In this document: positions 16,719-25,527 of the stretch, piece after piece | Position numbering within the stretch: the first letter of the stretch is position 1 | How the letters are laid out: each line of letters begins with the position of its first letter | NCBI RefSeq assembly: GCF_016907455.1 | Contig: NZ_JAFBCB010000001.1 | Span: forward strand, 496,001-560,000 | Reading direction: 5' to 3' | DNA length: 64,000 bases | DNA from: Brachybacterium muris | GTDB taxonomy: Bacteria > Actinomycetota > Actinomycetes > Actinomycetales > Dermabacteraceae | Position numbers and translations under genes: made by a program | Notes under the pieces: model-generated | Seen by the model: only the letters and a program-made list of their open reading frames with translations | What the model was told of the DNA's origin: nothing | Database searches by the model: none

Positions 16719-17429
16719 TCAGCCCTCGGCGGCGCGCAGGACGTAGCCGATGCCGCGCTTGGTGTGGATCATCGGCTCGCCCACCACGTCGATCTTGCGG
16801 CGCAGGTAGGAGATGTAGGACTCCACGATGCCCACCTCGCCGGACCAGTCGTAGTCCCACACATGGTCCAGGATCTGGGTCTTGGAGACCACGCGACCGG
16901 CGTTGAGCATCAGGTAGCGCAGCAGCTTGAACTCGGTGGGGGACAGGTCGATCACCACGTCGCCCCGGTACACCTCGTGGGAGTCCTCGTCCAGGCGCAG
17001 ATCGCCCACCACCAGGGCGCTGTCCACGGTGGGGTCCACCCCGCCGTGGGTGCGGCGCAGCACCGCACGGATGCGGGCCACGACCTCCTCGAGGCTGAAG
17101 GGCTTGGTGACGTAGTCGTCGCCGCCCACGGTGAGGCCGGCCACCTTGTCCTTGGTCTCGTCACGGGCGGTGAGGAACAGGATCGGGTACTGCTCGCCGC
17201 GGTCGCGCAGACGACGGGTCACGGTGAAGCCGTCCATGTCCGGCAGCATCACGTCCAGCACCACCAGATCGGGCTGGTGCTCGGTGGCGGTCTGGATCGC
17301 CTCGTTGCCGGTCGCGGCGGTGAACACCTCGAAGCCGGCGAACCGCAGCGACGTGGCCAACAGGTCGCGGATGTTGGGCTCGTCATCCACGACGAGAAGG
17401 CGGGCCTCGAACTCCTGGTGTTCAGTCAT
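16719..17429 (-). CDS. OmpR-family response regulator, PhoP-like
   Basis: A 236-residue regulator. The receiver domain (about 10-125) has the acidic pair Asp15-Asp16, phospho-acceptor Asp59 (VVLDVMLPD), Thr87 and Lys109 (YVTKPFS). The winged-helix output domain (about 140-232) includes LSPTEFKLLRYLMLNAG and VVESYISYLRRKID-like text (IVESYISYLRRKID), ending in TKRGIGYVLR. Overall wording is closest to PhoP/TcrX-type mycobacterial regulators. The downstream kinase is its cognate partner. Regulated genes cannot be predicted from the window. Confidence 0.95.
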   Translation of the reverse strand: MTEHQEFEARLLVVDDEPNIRDLLATSLRFAGFEVFTAATGNEAIQTATEHQPDLVVLDVMLPDMDGFTVTRRLRDRGEQYPILFLTARDETKDKVAGLTVGGDDYVTKPFSLEEVVARIRAVLRRTHGGVDPTVDSALVVGDLRLDEDSHEVYRGDVVIDLSPTEFKLLRYLMLNAGRVVSKTQILDHVWDYDWSGEVGIVESYISYLRRKIDVVGEPMIHTKRGIGYVLRAAEG

Positions 17430-17539
17430 GGGTCCACCGTCCTCCGTTCAGTTGGGAGTCAGCTGGACGTTCACTGTACGCGGTGTCGAGGATGAAGGTG
17501 CGAGCCCTGGAAGGCGTGCCCCGCAGCCCGGTGCGGACC

Positions 17540-18046
17540 TCAGCGCACGGCGCGCTGGATCTTCTCCTGCTGACGACGCAGCTTGCGGATGGTCCAGCCC
17601 ATCTGGATCATCCGCATCGATCCCACCAGGGCCATCACCAGTGCACCGGCGATCGCGGCCAGCAGCATCGCCACGCCCAGGGGCAGGTCGAACTGTGCGT
17701 TGAAGTACTGGAACGTGGCGGTGACGTTGTTCTGGATCACGAAGATCAGCAGCAGGATCAGGATGATCGCGCCCAGGATCAGAGAGATCCAGATCGCGGC
17801 CGTCTTGCCGCCGCTGCGGGGCTCGGGCTCGACCGCCGGATCGTGCTGCTCCCGCGCGGGGGCCGGGGCAGGCTCGGTACGACGACCATCAGCGCGACGC
17901 TCATCAACGCGACTCTCACCGGCCCTGCGGTCATCGGGGGCAGGGCCACGGTCACGCAGGTCCCGACCCCCATCAGGGCCCAGGGGCTCGCGGGTGACCG
18001 GGCGGTCCAGGTTCTCGCGTCCGTGCTGCTCAGGTCCGGTGCTCAT
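17540..18046 (-). CDS. LapA-like (DUF1049) membrane protein
   Basis: A 168-residue protein. The first 78 residues are highly charged and probably disordered. Two transmembrane helices follow (about 84-107 and 123-145) around the short NNVTATFQYFNAQFDLPLG loop, characteristic of lipopolysaccharide-assembly-protein-A-domain proteins. The basic C-terminus RKLRRQQEKIQRAVR ends it. Actinobacteria have no LPS, so the family's role here is unknown. The ATG at 18046 follows GAGGAG at 8 bases. The gene stands alone between the response regulator and XPB. Confidence 0.82.
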   Translation of the reverse strand: MSTGPEQHGRENLDRPVTREPLGPDGGRDLRDRGPAPDDRRAGESRVDERRADGRRTEPAPAPAREQHDPAVEPEPRSGGKTAAIWISLILGAIILILLLIFVIQNNVTATFQYFNAQFDLPLGVAMLLAAIAGALVMALVGSMRMIQMGWTIRKLRRQQEKIQRAVR

Positions 18047-18106
18047 GGAGTGCTCCTCGGGGAAGAACGGGTGGCCACGGCCGGTTCCCGCCGCGCTGGG
18101 ACCACT

Positions 18107-19750
18107 CTAGCCACCGGCCAGATCCTCCGCGTCCACGATGCGGTAGGCGTAGCCCTGCTCGGCCAGGAACCGCTGCCGGTTCGCAGCGAAGTCCTGGTCC
18201 TGGGTGTCCCGCACCACCACCGTGTAGAAGTGCGCGGTGCGGCCGTCGGCCTTGGGCCGCAGCAGGCGTCCCAGACGCTGCGCCTCCTCCTGCCGGGACC
18301 CGAAGGCGCCGCTGACCTGCACAGCCACGGAGGCCTCCGGCAGGTCGATCGAGAAGTTCGCGACCTTGGAGACCACCAGGCGGGTGATCTGCCCGGCACG
18401 GAACGCGTCGAACAGCTCCTGCCGGCGCTTGACCGGGGTCTTCCCTGTGATCAGATCAGCGTCCAACCGCTCGGCGATCTCCTCGAGCTGGTCCAGGTAC
18501 TGGCCGATCACCAGCATCGGCTCGCCGGCATGCCGCTGGGCGATCTGCTCCACCACGGCGTGCTTCGCCGGGTGCGCCGCACCAAGGCGCGCACGGTCCT
18601 CCGGCTCGGCCATTGCGTAGGCCATCCGGTCCGAAGCAGGCATCGCCACCCGCACCTCGGTGCAGTCCGCCGGGGCGATGTACCCCTGGGCCTCGATGTC
18701 CCGCCACGGGGCGTCGTACCGCTTGGGGCCGATCAGGGAGAACACCTCGCCCTCGCGGCCGTCCTCCCGCACCAGCGTGGCGGTCAGGCCCAGGCGCCGG
18801 CGGGCCTGCAGGTCCGCCGTCATCCGGAACACCGGGGCGGGCAGCAGGTGGACCTCGTCGTACACGATCAGTCCCCAGTCCCGCGCGCTCATGAGCTCCA
18901 GGTGGGGGTGGATGCCCTTCCTCTTCATGGTGAGCACCTGATAGGTGGCGATGGTGACGGGACGGATCTCCTTGGTGGCGCCGGAGTACTCGCCGATCTC
19001 CTCCTCGGTCAGCGTGGTGCGGCGCAGCAGCTCCGAGCGCCACTGCCGGGCCGAGACCGTGGAGGTCACCAGGATCAGCGTGGTGCGCTCCATGGCGGCC
19101 ATCGCCCCGGCGCCCACCAGGGTCTTCCCGGCGCCGCAGGGCAGCACCACCACGCCGCTGCCGCCGTGGCGGAAGCCGTCGATCGCCTCCACCTGGTAGG
19201 GGCGCAGCTGCCAGTCGTCGTCGCGCAGGGCGATCGGGTGGGCCTCGCCGTCGACGTACCCGGCGAGGTCCTCCGCCGGCCAGCCCAGCTTCAGCAGGGC
19301 CTGCTTCAGCGCGCCGCGCTGCGAGGGGTGCACTGCCACGCGGTCCGCGTCCAGGCGCTCACCGAGCATCCCCTGCACCCGCTTGGAGCGCATCACCTCC
19401 TCCAGCACCGCCCGGTCCAGGGCGTGCAGCACCAACGAGTGCTGGGGGTCGGTGACCAGCTGCAGCCGCCCGTAGCGGTCCATCGTGTCGGCCACGTCGA
19501 TCAGCAGCGAATGGGGCACGGGATAGCGCGAGTTGTCCACCAGCGCCGCCACCACCGATTCCGCGTCGTAGCCGGCGGCGCGGGCGTTCCACAGCCCCAG
19601 GTCGGTGATGCGGTAGGTGTGGACGTGCTCGGGGGCCCGCTCCAGTTCGGCGAACGGGGCGATCGCCGCCCGTGCGGTGGCCGCCCGTTCATGGGCGACC
19701 TCCAGCAGCAGGGACTTGTCGCTCTGGACGATCAGGGGGCCATCGGTCAT
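18107..19750 (-). CDS. DNA repair helicase XPB (ERCC3-like)
   Basis: A 547-residue superfamily 2 helicase of bacterial XPB type, a 3'-5' DNA translocase. The N-terminal region (about 1-170) contains the damage-recognition-like domain. Walker A PCGAGKT is at 204-210, followed by DEVH (YDEVHLLPA), LGLTATLVREDGREGEVF (the RED motif region of XPB is matched by REDGRE) and the C-terminal motif QRLGRLLRPK. It ends in TAG, one of the few genes here to do so. The ATG at 19750 sits six bases behind TAGCCT, so the mRNA is probably leaderless. Its usual neighbour in mycobacteria, the N-terminal-domain partner protein, lies about 3.4 kb upstream (23175-25337), separated by other genes. Confidence 0.95.
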   Translation of the reverse strand: MTDGPLIVQSDKSLLLEVAHERAATARAAIAPFAELERAPEHVHTYRITDLGLWNARAAGYDAESVVAALVDNSRYPVPHSLLIDVADTMDRYGRLQLVTDPQHSLVLHALDRAVLEEVMRSKRVQGMLGERLDADRVAVHPSQRGALKQALLKLGWPAEDLAGYVDGEAHPIALRDDDWQLRPYQVEAIDGFRHGGSGVVVLPCGAGKTLVGAGAMAAMERTTLILVTSTVSARQWRSELLRRTTLTEEEIGEYSGATKEIRPVTIATYQVLTMKRKGIHPHLELMSARDWGLIVYDEVHLLPAPVFRMTADLQARRRLGLTATLVREDGREGEVFSLIGPKRYDAPWRDIEAQGYIAPADCTEVRVAMPASDRMAYAMAEPEDRARLGAAHPAKHAVVEQIAQRHAGEPMLVIGQYLDQLEEIAERLDADLITGKTPVKRRQELFDAFRAGQITRLVVSKVANFSIDLPEASVAVQVSGAFGSRQEEAQRLGRLLRPKADGRTAHFYTVVVRDTQDQDFAANRQRFLAEQGYAYRIVDAEDLAGG

Positions 19751-19756
19751 CGAACC

Positions 19757-19762
19757 AGGCTA
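19757..19762 (-). promoter_or_regulatory. Leaderless -10 box for XPB
   Basis: Reverse-strand TAGCCT, then six bases, then ATG. No Shine-Dalgarno precedes the start. Confidence 0.5.
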
Positions 19763-19811
19763 CGCGCCTGCGAGGAGCGAGCCATGTGAGGTCAGACGGG
19801 CTACACCGTGG

Positions 19812-20675
19812 TCATGCCTGGGCAGGCTCGGGGAGCTCGCGCCCGTTCAGCCGCTCGAACATGCCCATCTGGAACAGCACATAGAAGGGGATCACGACGA
19901 TCACCGGCAGCACGAACATGCCCGCCACATTGCTGATCACCAGCATCACCAGCCAGGCGACGATCGTGGAGCCCAGATTCGCGCGCACCAGCGCCACGCT
20001 CTGCTTGAGCGCCTCGACGGGGGAGGCCCCCTTGACCGCAGCGGGGATGGCGTAGAACAGGAGCACAGAGGCGATCAGCCCGGGGATGTACAGCAGCAGG
20101 GAGCCGATCAGCGCGATCGCGCCCACCAGCAGCGCGGTCAGGAAGATCCGCATCGGACCCACCATGGCCTGGCCGATCGTGGGCCGACCGCCCTGGAGCA
20201 CTACCTCTGCCGATCGCGCAGCACCCGTCTGCCACAACAGCATCAGCGGGATCAGCGGCAGCATGAACAGCAGCATCAGCCCGTAGATCAGGAGGATCTC
20301 GGCCCCGGGTGACTCCTGGGAGGCCGGCGTGCTGGTGAGCATGCCGAACAGCACCATCATGGGCACCACCACCGCAGCCACGATGATCAGCATCATCACC
20401 ACGAAGTAGATGAGCCCGGAGACCAGGTACGCCACCGGGTTCCGCAGCAGGGCGTTGCCGGAGAACTTCAGGGCCGCCCCCAGGTCGGAGGAGAGATCCG
20501 TGCCGGGCGCGGGTGCATGCGGGGCGGTGGCCTGCGGTGCGGGGTCCTGCGGCCCGGGGAGGGGGGACTGGGAGCTCTGCGACTCGGCCCACTGGGGAGC
20601 AGGGCTCGGTTGCCCGTACGTCGGGCCCGTGCCAGGGGCCGGGGACGGGGAGGACGGCGGCGGGAAGGTGGTCAT
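19812..20675 (-). CDS. Polytopic membrane protein with Pro-rich N-terminus
   Basis: A 287-residue protein. Residues 1-60 are Pro/Ser/Gln/Ala-rich and probably cytoplasmic and disordered. Then come about six hydrophobic helices, starting with NPVAYLVSGLIYFVVMML and ending with VLPVIVVIPFYVLFQMGMFERL. A hydrophilic loop in the middle reads VVLQGGRPTIGQAMVG and a later one GASPVEALKQSVALV, resembling membrane domains found in DUF4013/glycerophosphodiester-phosphodiesterase-like proteins, where such amphipathic segments recur. I do not assign a function. The ATG at 20675 follows AGGAGA at 10 bases. Confidence 0.8.
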   Translation of the reverse strand: MTTFPPPSSPSPAPGTGPTYGQPSPAPQWAESQSSQSPLPGPQDPAPQATAPHAPAPGTDLSSDLGAALKFSGNALLRNPVAYLVSGLIYFVVMMLIIVAAVVVPMMVLFGMLTSTPASQESPGAEILLIYGLMLLFMLPLIPLMLLWQTGAARSAEVVLQGGRPTIGQAMVGPMRIFLTALLVGAIALIGSLLLYIPGLIASVLLFYAIPAAVKGASPVEALKQSVALVRANLGSTIVAWLVMLVISNVAGMFVLPVIVVIPFYVLFQMGMFERLNGRELPEPAQA

Positions 20676-20979
20676 CGCGTCGGTTCTCCTGGAGCGAGGG
20701 GATCAATGGGTCTGGGCTGGCCGCGCTGCCGCCATGTTCCTGAGGGGCTGCCGAGGCCGCAGAAAGAAGCAGGCGGTCACATGGTGGGGCGGGACAGGTC
20801 CACAGTAGTCGTGACGGCCCCCGTCGCGATCGTGGCCGGGGTGAGGGTTGCCGGGGATTGCCCCTGCCCCCCGTGCGAATCCGTCCCCGGTCCCTAGAAT
20901 GGCCGAGAAGAACCGGGCTCCAGGAAGCCCCACCAGGGGCGTCACCCCGGATCGACAGCCACCGACCAGAGGAGTTCCC
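20676..20979. other. Divergent intergenic region
   Basis: This 304-base gap separates the membrane protein from gnd. TAGAAT at 20896-20901 is a plausible -10 for gnd, without a good -35 at the right distance. I see no riboswitch or RNA gene. Confidence 0.4.
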
Positions 20980-22536
20980 ATGGCATCCTTCGAACCTTCG
21001 CCCGCCGACGTCGCCGACATCGGCGTGACCGGCATGGCCGTAATGGGCTCGAACCTGGCACGCAACTTCGCCCGCAACGGCTTCAAGGTCGCGATCCACA
21101 ACCGCAGCGTCGGCAAGACCGAGAAGGTCATGAACGAGCACGGCTCGGACGGCGAGTTCTACCCCTCGGAGTCCATGGCGGACTTCGTAGCCTCTCTGCA
21201 GAAGCCGCGCGTGGCCATCATCATGGTCAAGGCCGGCAAGCCCACCGACGCCGTGATCGACGAGCTCGCCTCCCTGATGGACGAGGGCGACATCATCGTC
21301 GACGCCGGCAACGCCCTGTTCACCGACACCCGCCGCCGCGAGGCCGCGCTGCGCGAGAAGGGCCTGCACTTCGTGGGCGCCGGCGTCTCCGGCGGTGAGG
21401 AGGGCGCGCTGAACGGCCCCTCGATCATGCCCGGCGGCACCAAGGAGTCCTACCAGCGCCTGGGCCCGATGTTCGAGAAGATCTCCGCGCACGTGGACGG
21501 CGAGCCCTGCTGCACCCACGTGGGTTCCGACGGCGCCGGCCACTTCGTGAAGATGGTGCACAACGGCATCGAGTACGCCGACATGCAGGTCATCTCCGAG
21601 GCCTACGACATGATGTCCAAGGCGCTCGGCATGAGCGCCCCGGAGATCGGCGAGGTCTTCGCCGAATGGAACAAGGGGGACCTGGAGTCCTTCCTGATCG
21701 AGATCACCGCTGAGGTGCTGGCCCACACCGACGCCGATTCCGGCCTGCCCTACGTGGACGTGATCCTGGACCGCGCCGCCCAGAAGGGCACCGGAGCCTG
21801 GACCGTGCAGACCGCCTTGGACCTGGGCGTGCCGGTCACCGGCATCGCCGAGGCCACCTTCGCCCGCTTCGTCTCCGGCTCCGTCCCGCAGCGCGAGGCG
21901 GCTCGTGCGGTGCTCCCGGCCGAGGCCGATGCCCCCGAGATCGCCGACCGCGAGCAGTTCATCGACGACCTCCAGAAGGCGCTCTATGCCGCGAAGCTGG
22001 TCTCCTACTCCCAGGGCTTCGACGAGATCGCCAAGGGTGCCGACGAGTACGGCTGGGACATCAACCTCGGTGACATGGCACGGATCTGGCGCGGTGGCTG
22101 CATCATCCGCGCCCGCTTCCTGAACCGCATCACCGAGGCGTACGAGCGCACGCCGGACCTCGCGCTGCTGCTGGCCGATGAGTACTTCACCACCGAGATC
22201 GCGAAGTGCATCCCGGCCTGGCGCCGTGTGGTGGCCTACGCCGCCACCGCCGGCTACCCGGTGCCGGTGTTCGCCTCCACCCTGTCGTACTACGACGCGG
22301 TGCGTGCCGAGCGCCTCCCGGCGGCCCTGGTGCAGGCGCAGCGCGACTTCTTCGGTGCCCACACCTACCAGCGGGTGGACGCCGAGGGCACCTACCACGT
22401 GGAGTGGTCCGAGGATCGCCGTCAGACCCGCCAGGACTCCGACCAGCAGGGAGTCACCCACGGTGTGGTGGACCGCGAGGCCGGTGAGCACACCCAGCGG
22501 GAGTCCGCCGACGGCAAGGGGCAGAACCCGGCCTGA
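20980..22536 (+). CDS. gnd: 6-phosphogluconate dehydrogenase, decarboxylating
   Basis: Pentose phosphate pathway enzyme converting 6-phosphogluconate to ribulose 5-phosphate and CO2 with NADP+. The N-terminal Rossmann motif is GVTGMAVMGSNLARN, the substrate loop GAGVSGGEEGALNGPSIMPGG is split by known contacts, and the catalytic Lys lies in HFVKMVHNGIEY. The all-helical C-terminal domain ends with FGAHTYQRVDAEGTYH, the usual terminus of the long homodimeric form. About 35 extra residues (Asp/Gln/Arg-rich) extend beyond it and are probably disordered. The ATG at 20980 follows AGAGGAG at 6 bases. Total 518 residues, long for the family because of that tail. Confidence 0.96.
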   Translation: MASFEPSPADVADIGVTGMAVMGSNLARNFARNGFKVAIHNRSVGKTEKVMNEHGSDGEFYPSESMADFVASLQKPRVAIIMVKAGKPTDAVIDELASLMDEGDIIVDAGNALFTDTRRREAALREKGLHFVGAGVSGGEEGALNGPSIMPGGTKESYQRLGPMFEKISAHVDGEPCCTHVGSDGAGHFVKMVHNGIEYADMQVISEAYDMMSKALGMSAPEIGEVFAEWNKGDLESFLIEITAEVLAHTDADSGLPYVDVILDRAAQKGTGAWTVQTALDLGVPVTGIAEATFARFVSGSVPQREAARAVLPAEADAPEIADREQFIDDLQKALYAAKLVSYSQGFDEIAKGADEYGWDINLGDMARIWRGGCIIRARFLNRITEAYERTPDLALLLADEYFTTEIAKCIPAWRRVVAYAATAGYPVPVFASTLSYYDAVRAERLPAALVQAQRDFFGAHTYQRVDAEGTYHVEWSEDRRQTRQDSDQQGVTHGVVDREAGEHTQRESADGKGQNPA

Positions 22537-22615
22537 GGCCAGCATCCCGCCTGAGGGCGGGATCGCCTCTGAGGGCGGGCCCCGCCTGGATGGCGACGGC
22601 CCGCCCCGGCACAGC

Positions 22616-22647
22616 AGAAGGCCCGGACCGCGAGGTCCGGGCCTTCT
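22616..22647. terminator. Bidirectional hairpin terminator
   Basis: Perfect 14-bp arms (22616-22629 and 22634-22647) around a GCGA loop. The arm ends are AGAAGG/CCTTCT, giving short A and T tracts on both sides. It sits between the convergent gnd gene and the small membrane protein gene. Confidence 0.88.
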
Positions 22648-22690
22648 GGCAGTCACCGCTTGCCCACCAGGGGCAGCGGTGAGGAGCGGA

Positions 22691-22966
22691 TCAGTAGGTG
22701 GTGGTGCCGGTCTGGCTCACCAGGGTCGCGATCAGCACGAAGTACAGGATGATGCCGATGATCGAGAGCACCCAGATGATCGCGAAGGCGATCCAGGCCC
22801 ACTTGGTGAACTTCTTGGCGGTGACGGGTTCGGTGTCGGCCTTGAGGTAGCCGAGCAGGCCGAGCACGCCCGGGATCATCCCGCCGCACAGGAAACCGAC
22901 GATGGTGGCGATGAGGGCGTTCTTCTTGATCGACTCGACGTCGAAGCCGCCGGTGGGAGCGGTCAT
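22691..22966 (-). CDS. Small two-helix membrane protein
   Basis: A 91-residue protein with two hydrophobic segments, about 19-41 (IATIVGFLCGGMIPGVLGLLG) and 56-80 (WAWIAFAIIWVLSIIGIILY), joined by a basic loop YLKADTEPVTAKKFTK. The first helix has the Gly-rich character of DUF4190/TM2-like small proteins. The ATG at 22966 follows GGAAGGGG; an upstream ATG at 22987 would add 7 residues. No function is known to me. It is monocistronic, with the terminator above downstream of it. Confidence 0.75.
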   Translation of the reverse strand: MTAPTGGFDVESIKKNALIATIVGFLCGGMIPGVLGLLGYLKADTEPVTAKKFTKWAWIAFAIIWVLSIIGIILYFVLIATLVSQTGTTTY

Positions 22967-23174
22967 GGGGGTTCCCCTTCCAAGCAATGTGTCACCGGCC
23001 GCGGACGCGTACCGGACGATGAGGGCCGCGCGGAGCGCACCGCCTGGCCATGGGGATCGTACCTCAGGTCACACCCCGTACCGCCATGGGGACAACTCCC
23101 CATCACTGCGGCGTGTCGACGCAGGTCGTACGGAAGGGTCCTGTGTTCAGCCCAGCCCAGGCCCATCCGGTGCA

Positions 23175-25337
23175 TCAGCCGAGCGTCACCCGGTGCACCA
23201 GCACCGTGAACTCCTCGTCACGGCCCACCTCGCGGGCCCGCAGCCTGCCGCCCTCCAGGGAGATCGGCCTGGCCTGCTTGACCACCACTCCGCCGCGACC
23301 GTCCACGATCCCGAGCGCCAGGTCGGTGCCCTGAGCGATGGCATCCAGCAGGCGGTCGGTGACGCTGAGGTCCCCACCGCCCGCCTCGGCCTCGCGGATG
23401 CGGGCCACGACCTCGGCCGGGGGCAGGCGCAGCTCCGGCCCGTCCACGGTCACCAGGTCCGCAGCGAGCGGACCGCCGGAGAGGGAGTGGGACAGTTCGG
23501 TATCCACCGCTCGGCCGTCGGCACCCACGGCCTGGGGTGACAGGCCGGCGCGGCGGGCGCACTGCAGCGCGAAACCGGGATCGGACATGGTCACCGCGAC
23601 CGTCGGCGCCAGGCGGTGCAGGTTCAGCGCGGCCGCCTCGGGGGCGGCCTGCAGAAGGTCCAGCACCTCGGCCTCGGCCTGCAGCACGGTGGTGGCTCGG
23701 GAGACGTGCACGCGCCCGTGGCGCCGCTGCTCGTCGCGGACCAGGTACTCCAGGGCCTGGGGGAGCGGGGTGCTGGAGTGCGCGGCCAGCAGGTCCAGCA
23801 GCACCTGCGCGTCCCCGCCCACGCCGAGCGCCCGACGGATCGAGGCGGCGCTGAGGCGCAGGGTGATCGCGCCGCCGCGGGAGATCACCTCGGCCCAGTC
23901 CAGCAGCGGCATCAGCTGCTCCGCAGGCCAACCGGGGATCACGATGGTGAGGTCCGCATCGACCAGGACCTCGGTCACCGGTGGGGGAGCGGAGACCCGC
24001 AGGGCCTCGGTGAGGCGTTCATCGGCCGCCATCTCGTCCTCGTCCAGGGCCAGCACCAGCTGCCCGCCCAGGACCGTGAGGGCACCGGCGTCGATCAGGC
24101 CCACCGCCTCGCCTTCGCGCAGCGCCGCACGGACCTCCTCGGCGATCACGGAGGCCGGGACCAGGGGGAACGCCCAGGCCAGCGAGGCCTGCAGGGACTC
24201 CTCGGTGGCGCTGAGGCCGGGGGAGGTGCGCAGAGCCCGCAGCAGGCTGCCGCGGCGGGTGCGCACCCCGTCGCGGCGAGTGGTGTCCGAGAGCAGGGGA
24301 CGGGCAGTGCCGGAGGCATCGGGGGTGCCCACCACCGCGGCCAGGTGATGGCCACGGGCCCAGGTGAGGGCGAGCTCGGCCCAGCGTGACTCCGCCGGGC
24401 GGCCCCGGTGGGCGTCCCAGTCCTGGGTGGGGTGCCATTCCTGGCCGTCGTGGCCGATGAGCCCTGCCTGCCAGGCGGTCTGGAGCACCGTCGCATAGGT
24501 GAGCAGGTCGGTCCCGGCCCTCTCGGCCAGCCGGTTCAGGTCCCGCTGGGGGATGCCGCCACGGCGAAGCACACCGGGCGGGTCCTCGTCGAAGCCCCGC
24601 ACGGTGCCCAGCAGACGCAGCGCCTCGAAGGCCCTGTCCACCGCCTGGGCGGTGCGGCTGCCAGGGATGCGCTCACCCAATGGCGGCCCCTCGGGGGCGG
24701 GGCGGCGCGCGGTGTGCACCCGCCGCACCCGCCCCTCGCGCAGGGCCAGATGGATGCTGCGGGGGATCTGCCAGGTGCCGTCCTCGCCGGCCTGCACGAT
24801 CCGGGCCTCGCGCAGCTGCTGGGCCAGGCGACCGTTGCCCTGCACCTCGGCAGGGCCCCAGGCCGGGGCATCGAGCACCTCGCCGTACTTCTCACGGGCG
24901 GCATCGACGATCTGCTGGGCCTGGTCAGGAGCCGGGTCGTCCTCCTGTGCGGGGGCGAGCCCCGCCGGGCTGCGCAGGCCCTCCCGCAGGGGACGGATCA
25001 GGTGCAGTGCGTCCTCACCCCACACCACGGCCAGGGTCTCCAGGCGCTCCAGGGCGGGGGAGACGGTGGCCGGGTCGGAGGAGACGGCGGCGGCCAGGTC
25101 GCGGGGGGAGGCACCGTCGGGCAGCACCGCGAGGGCCTCCACCAGGTGCAGCTCAGGCAGGGTCAGGGCCGACAGGGCGCGCCGGGCGGAGCCGGCCCCG
25201 GCGGCGCGCGCGGCGAGCGGGCCGATGCCCTTGGGCAGGGGCGAGGCGAGATCCGGTCGGGCGACGAGCAGGGCCTCGAGGCGGTCGTCGCCGAACCGTC
25301 GCAGGGAGTCCGCGAGGGACCGGATCACAGCGGTCAT
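23175..25337 (-). CDS. Helicase-associated (XPB/Ssl2 N-terminal-like) domain protein
   Basis: A 720-residue protein of the type that in mycobacteria is encoded next to XPB (the Rv0862c-like partner of Rv0861c). It starts with SLADSLRRFGDDRLEALLVARPDL, has winged-helix-like repeats in the first half (LTLPELHLVEALAVL and similar), and a C-terminal domain with VLVDADLTIVIPGWPAEQL and LRLSAASIRRALG, typical of the helicase C-terminal XPB-partner family. No helicase motifs are present, so it is probably an accessory subunit. The ATG at 25337 is used; another at 25352 would add 5 residues. Here it is separated from the XPB gene by gnd and two membrane genes. The tRNA gene lies divergently upstream. 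Confidence 0.85.
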   Translation of the reverse strand: MTAVIRSLADSLRRFGDDRLEALLVARPDLASPLPKGIGPLAARAAGAGSARRALSALTLPELHLVEALAVLPDGASPRDLAAAVSSDPATVSPALERLETLAVVWGEDALHLIRPLREGLRSPAGLAPAQEDDPAPDQAQQIVDAAREKYGEVLDAPAWGPAEVQGNGRLAQQLREARIVQAGEDGTWQIPRSIHLALREGRVRRVHTARRPAPEGPPLGERIPGSRTAQAVDRAFEALRLLGTVRGFDEDPPGVLRRGGIPQRDLNRLAERAGTDLLTYATVLQTAWQAGLIGHDGQEWHPTQDWDAHRGRPAESRWAELALTWARGHHLAAVVGTPDASGTARPLLSDTTRRDGVRTRRGSLLRALRTSPGLSATEESLQASLAWAFPLVPASVIAEEVRAALREGEAVGLIDAGALTVLGGQLVLALDEDEMAADERLTEALRVSAPPPVTEVLVDADLTIVIPGWPAEQLMPLLDWAEVISRGGAITLRLSAASIRRALGVGGDAQVLLDLLAAHSSTPLPQALEYLVRDEQRRHGRVHVSRATTVLQAEAEVLDLLQAAPEAAALNLHRLAPTVAVTMSDPGFALQCARRAGLSPQAVGADGRAVDTELSHSLSGGPLAADLVTVDGPELRLPPAEVVARIREAEAGGGDLSVTDRLLDAIAQGTDLALGIVDGRGGVVVKQARPISLEGGRLRAREVGRDEEFTVLVHRVTLG

Positions 25338-25394
25338 GGTGCCATCCAGCATAGGGTGAGCAGGCCCTGCGCATCAGCAGTCCGCGAGGGGCAC

Positions 25395-25468
25395 GCCCCT
25401 ATAGCCCAATCGGCAGAGGCAGCCGCCTTAAAAGCGGCGCAGTGTGGGTTCGAGTCCCACTGGGGGCA
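25395..25468 (+). tRNA. tRNA with anticodon UAA (predicted tRNA-Leu, short variable loop)
   Basis: A 74-base cloverleaf can be drawn by hand. The acceptor stem GCCCCTA/TGGGGGC has one G-U pair, the D-stem has three good pairs plus a C-A mismatch, and the anticodon stem GCCGC/GCGGC encloses CTTAAAA, so the anticodon is TAA. The variable loop is only 5 bases (GCAGT), and the T-arm is GTGGG-TTCGAGT-CCCAC, discriminator A73. CCA is not encoded. UAA reads the leucine codon UUA, yet bacterial leucine tRNAs normally carry a long variable arm. A73 fits leucine. The assignment as leucine is therefore by anticodon only. Confidence 0.85.
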
Positions 25469-25527
25469 CCGTGTGCTCGCATGGTCAGGTCCCGCGAGCA
25501 GCCAGGTCCCGCGAGGAGGGATCCGCC

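Noticed and set aside
19801-22656. 951-codon open frame on the - strand across gnd and a membrane gene
   Set aside because: Antisense to 6-phosphogluconate dehydrogenase and out of frame with the membrane protein; composition typical of shadows.
25395-25468. The UAA tRNA as an amber suppressor for the two broken genes
   Set aside because: Anticodon UAA pairs with UUA, not UAG.
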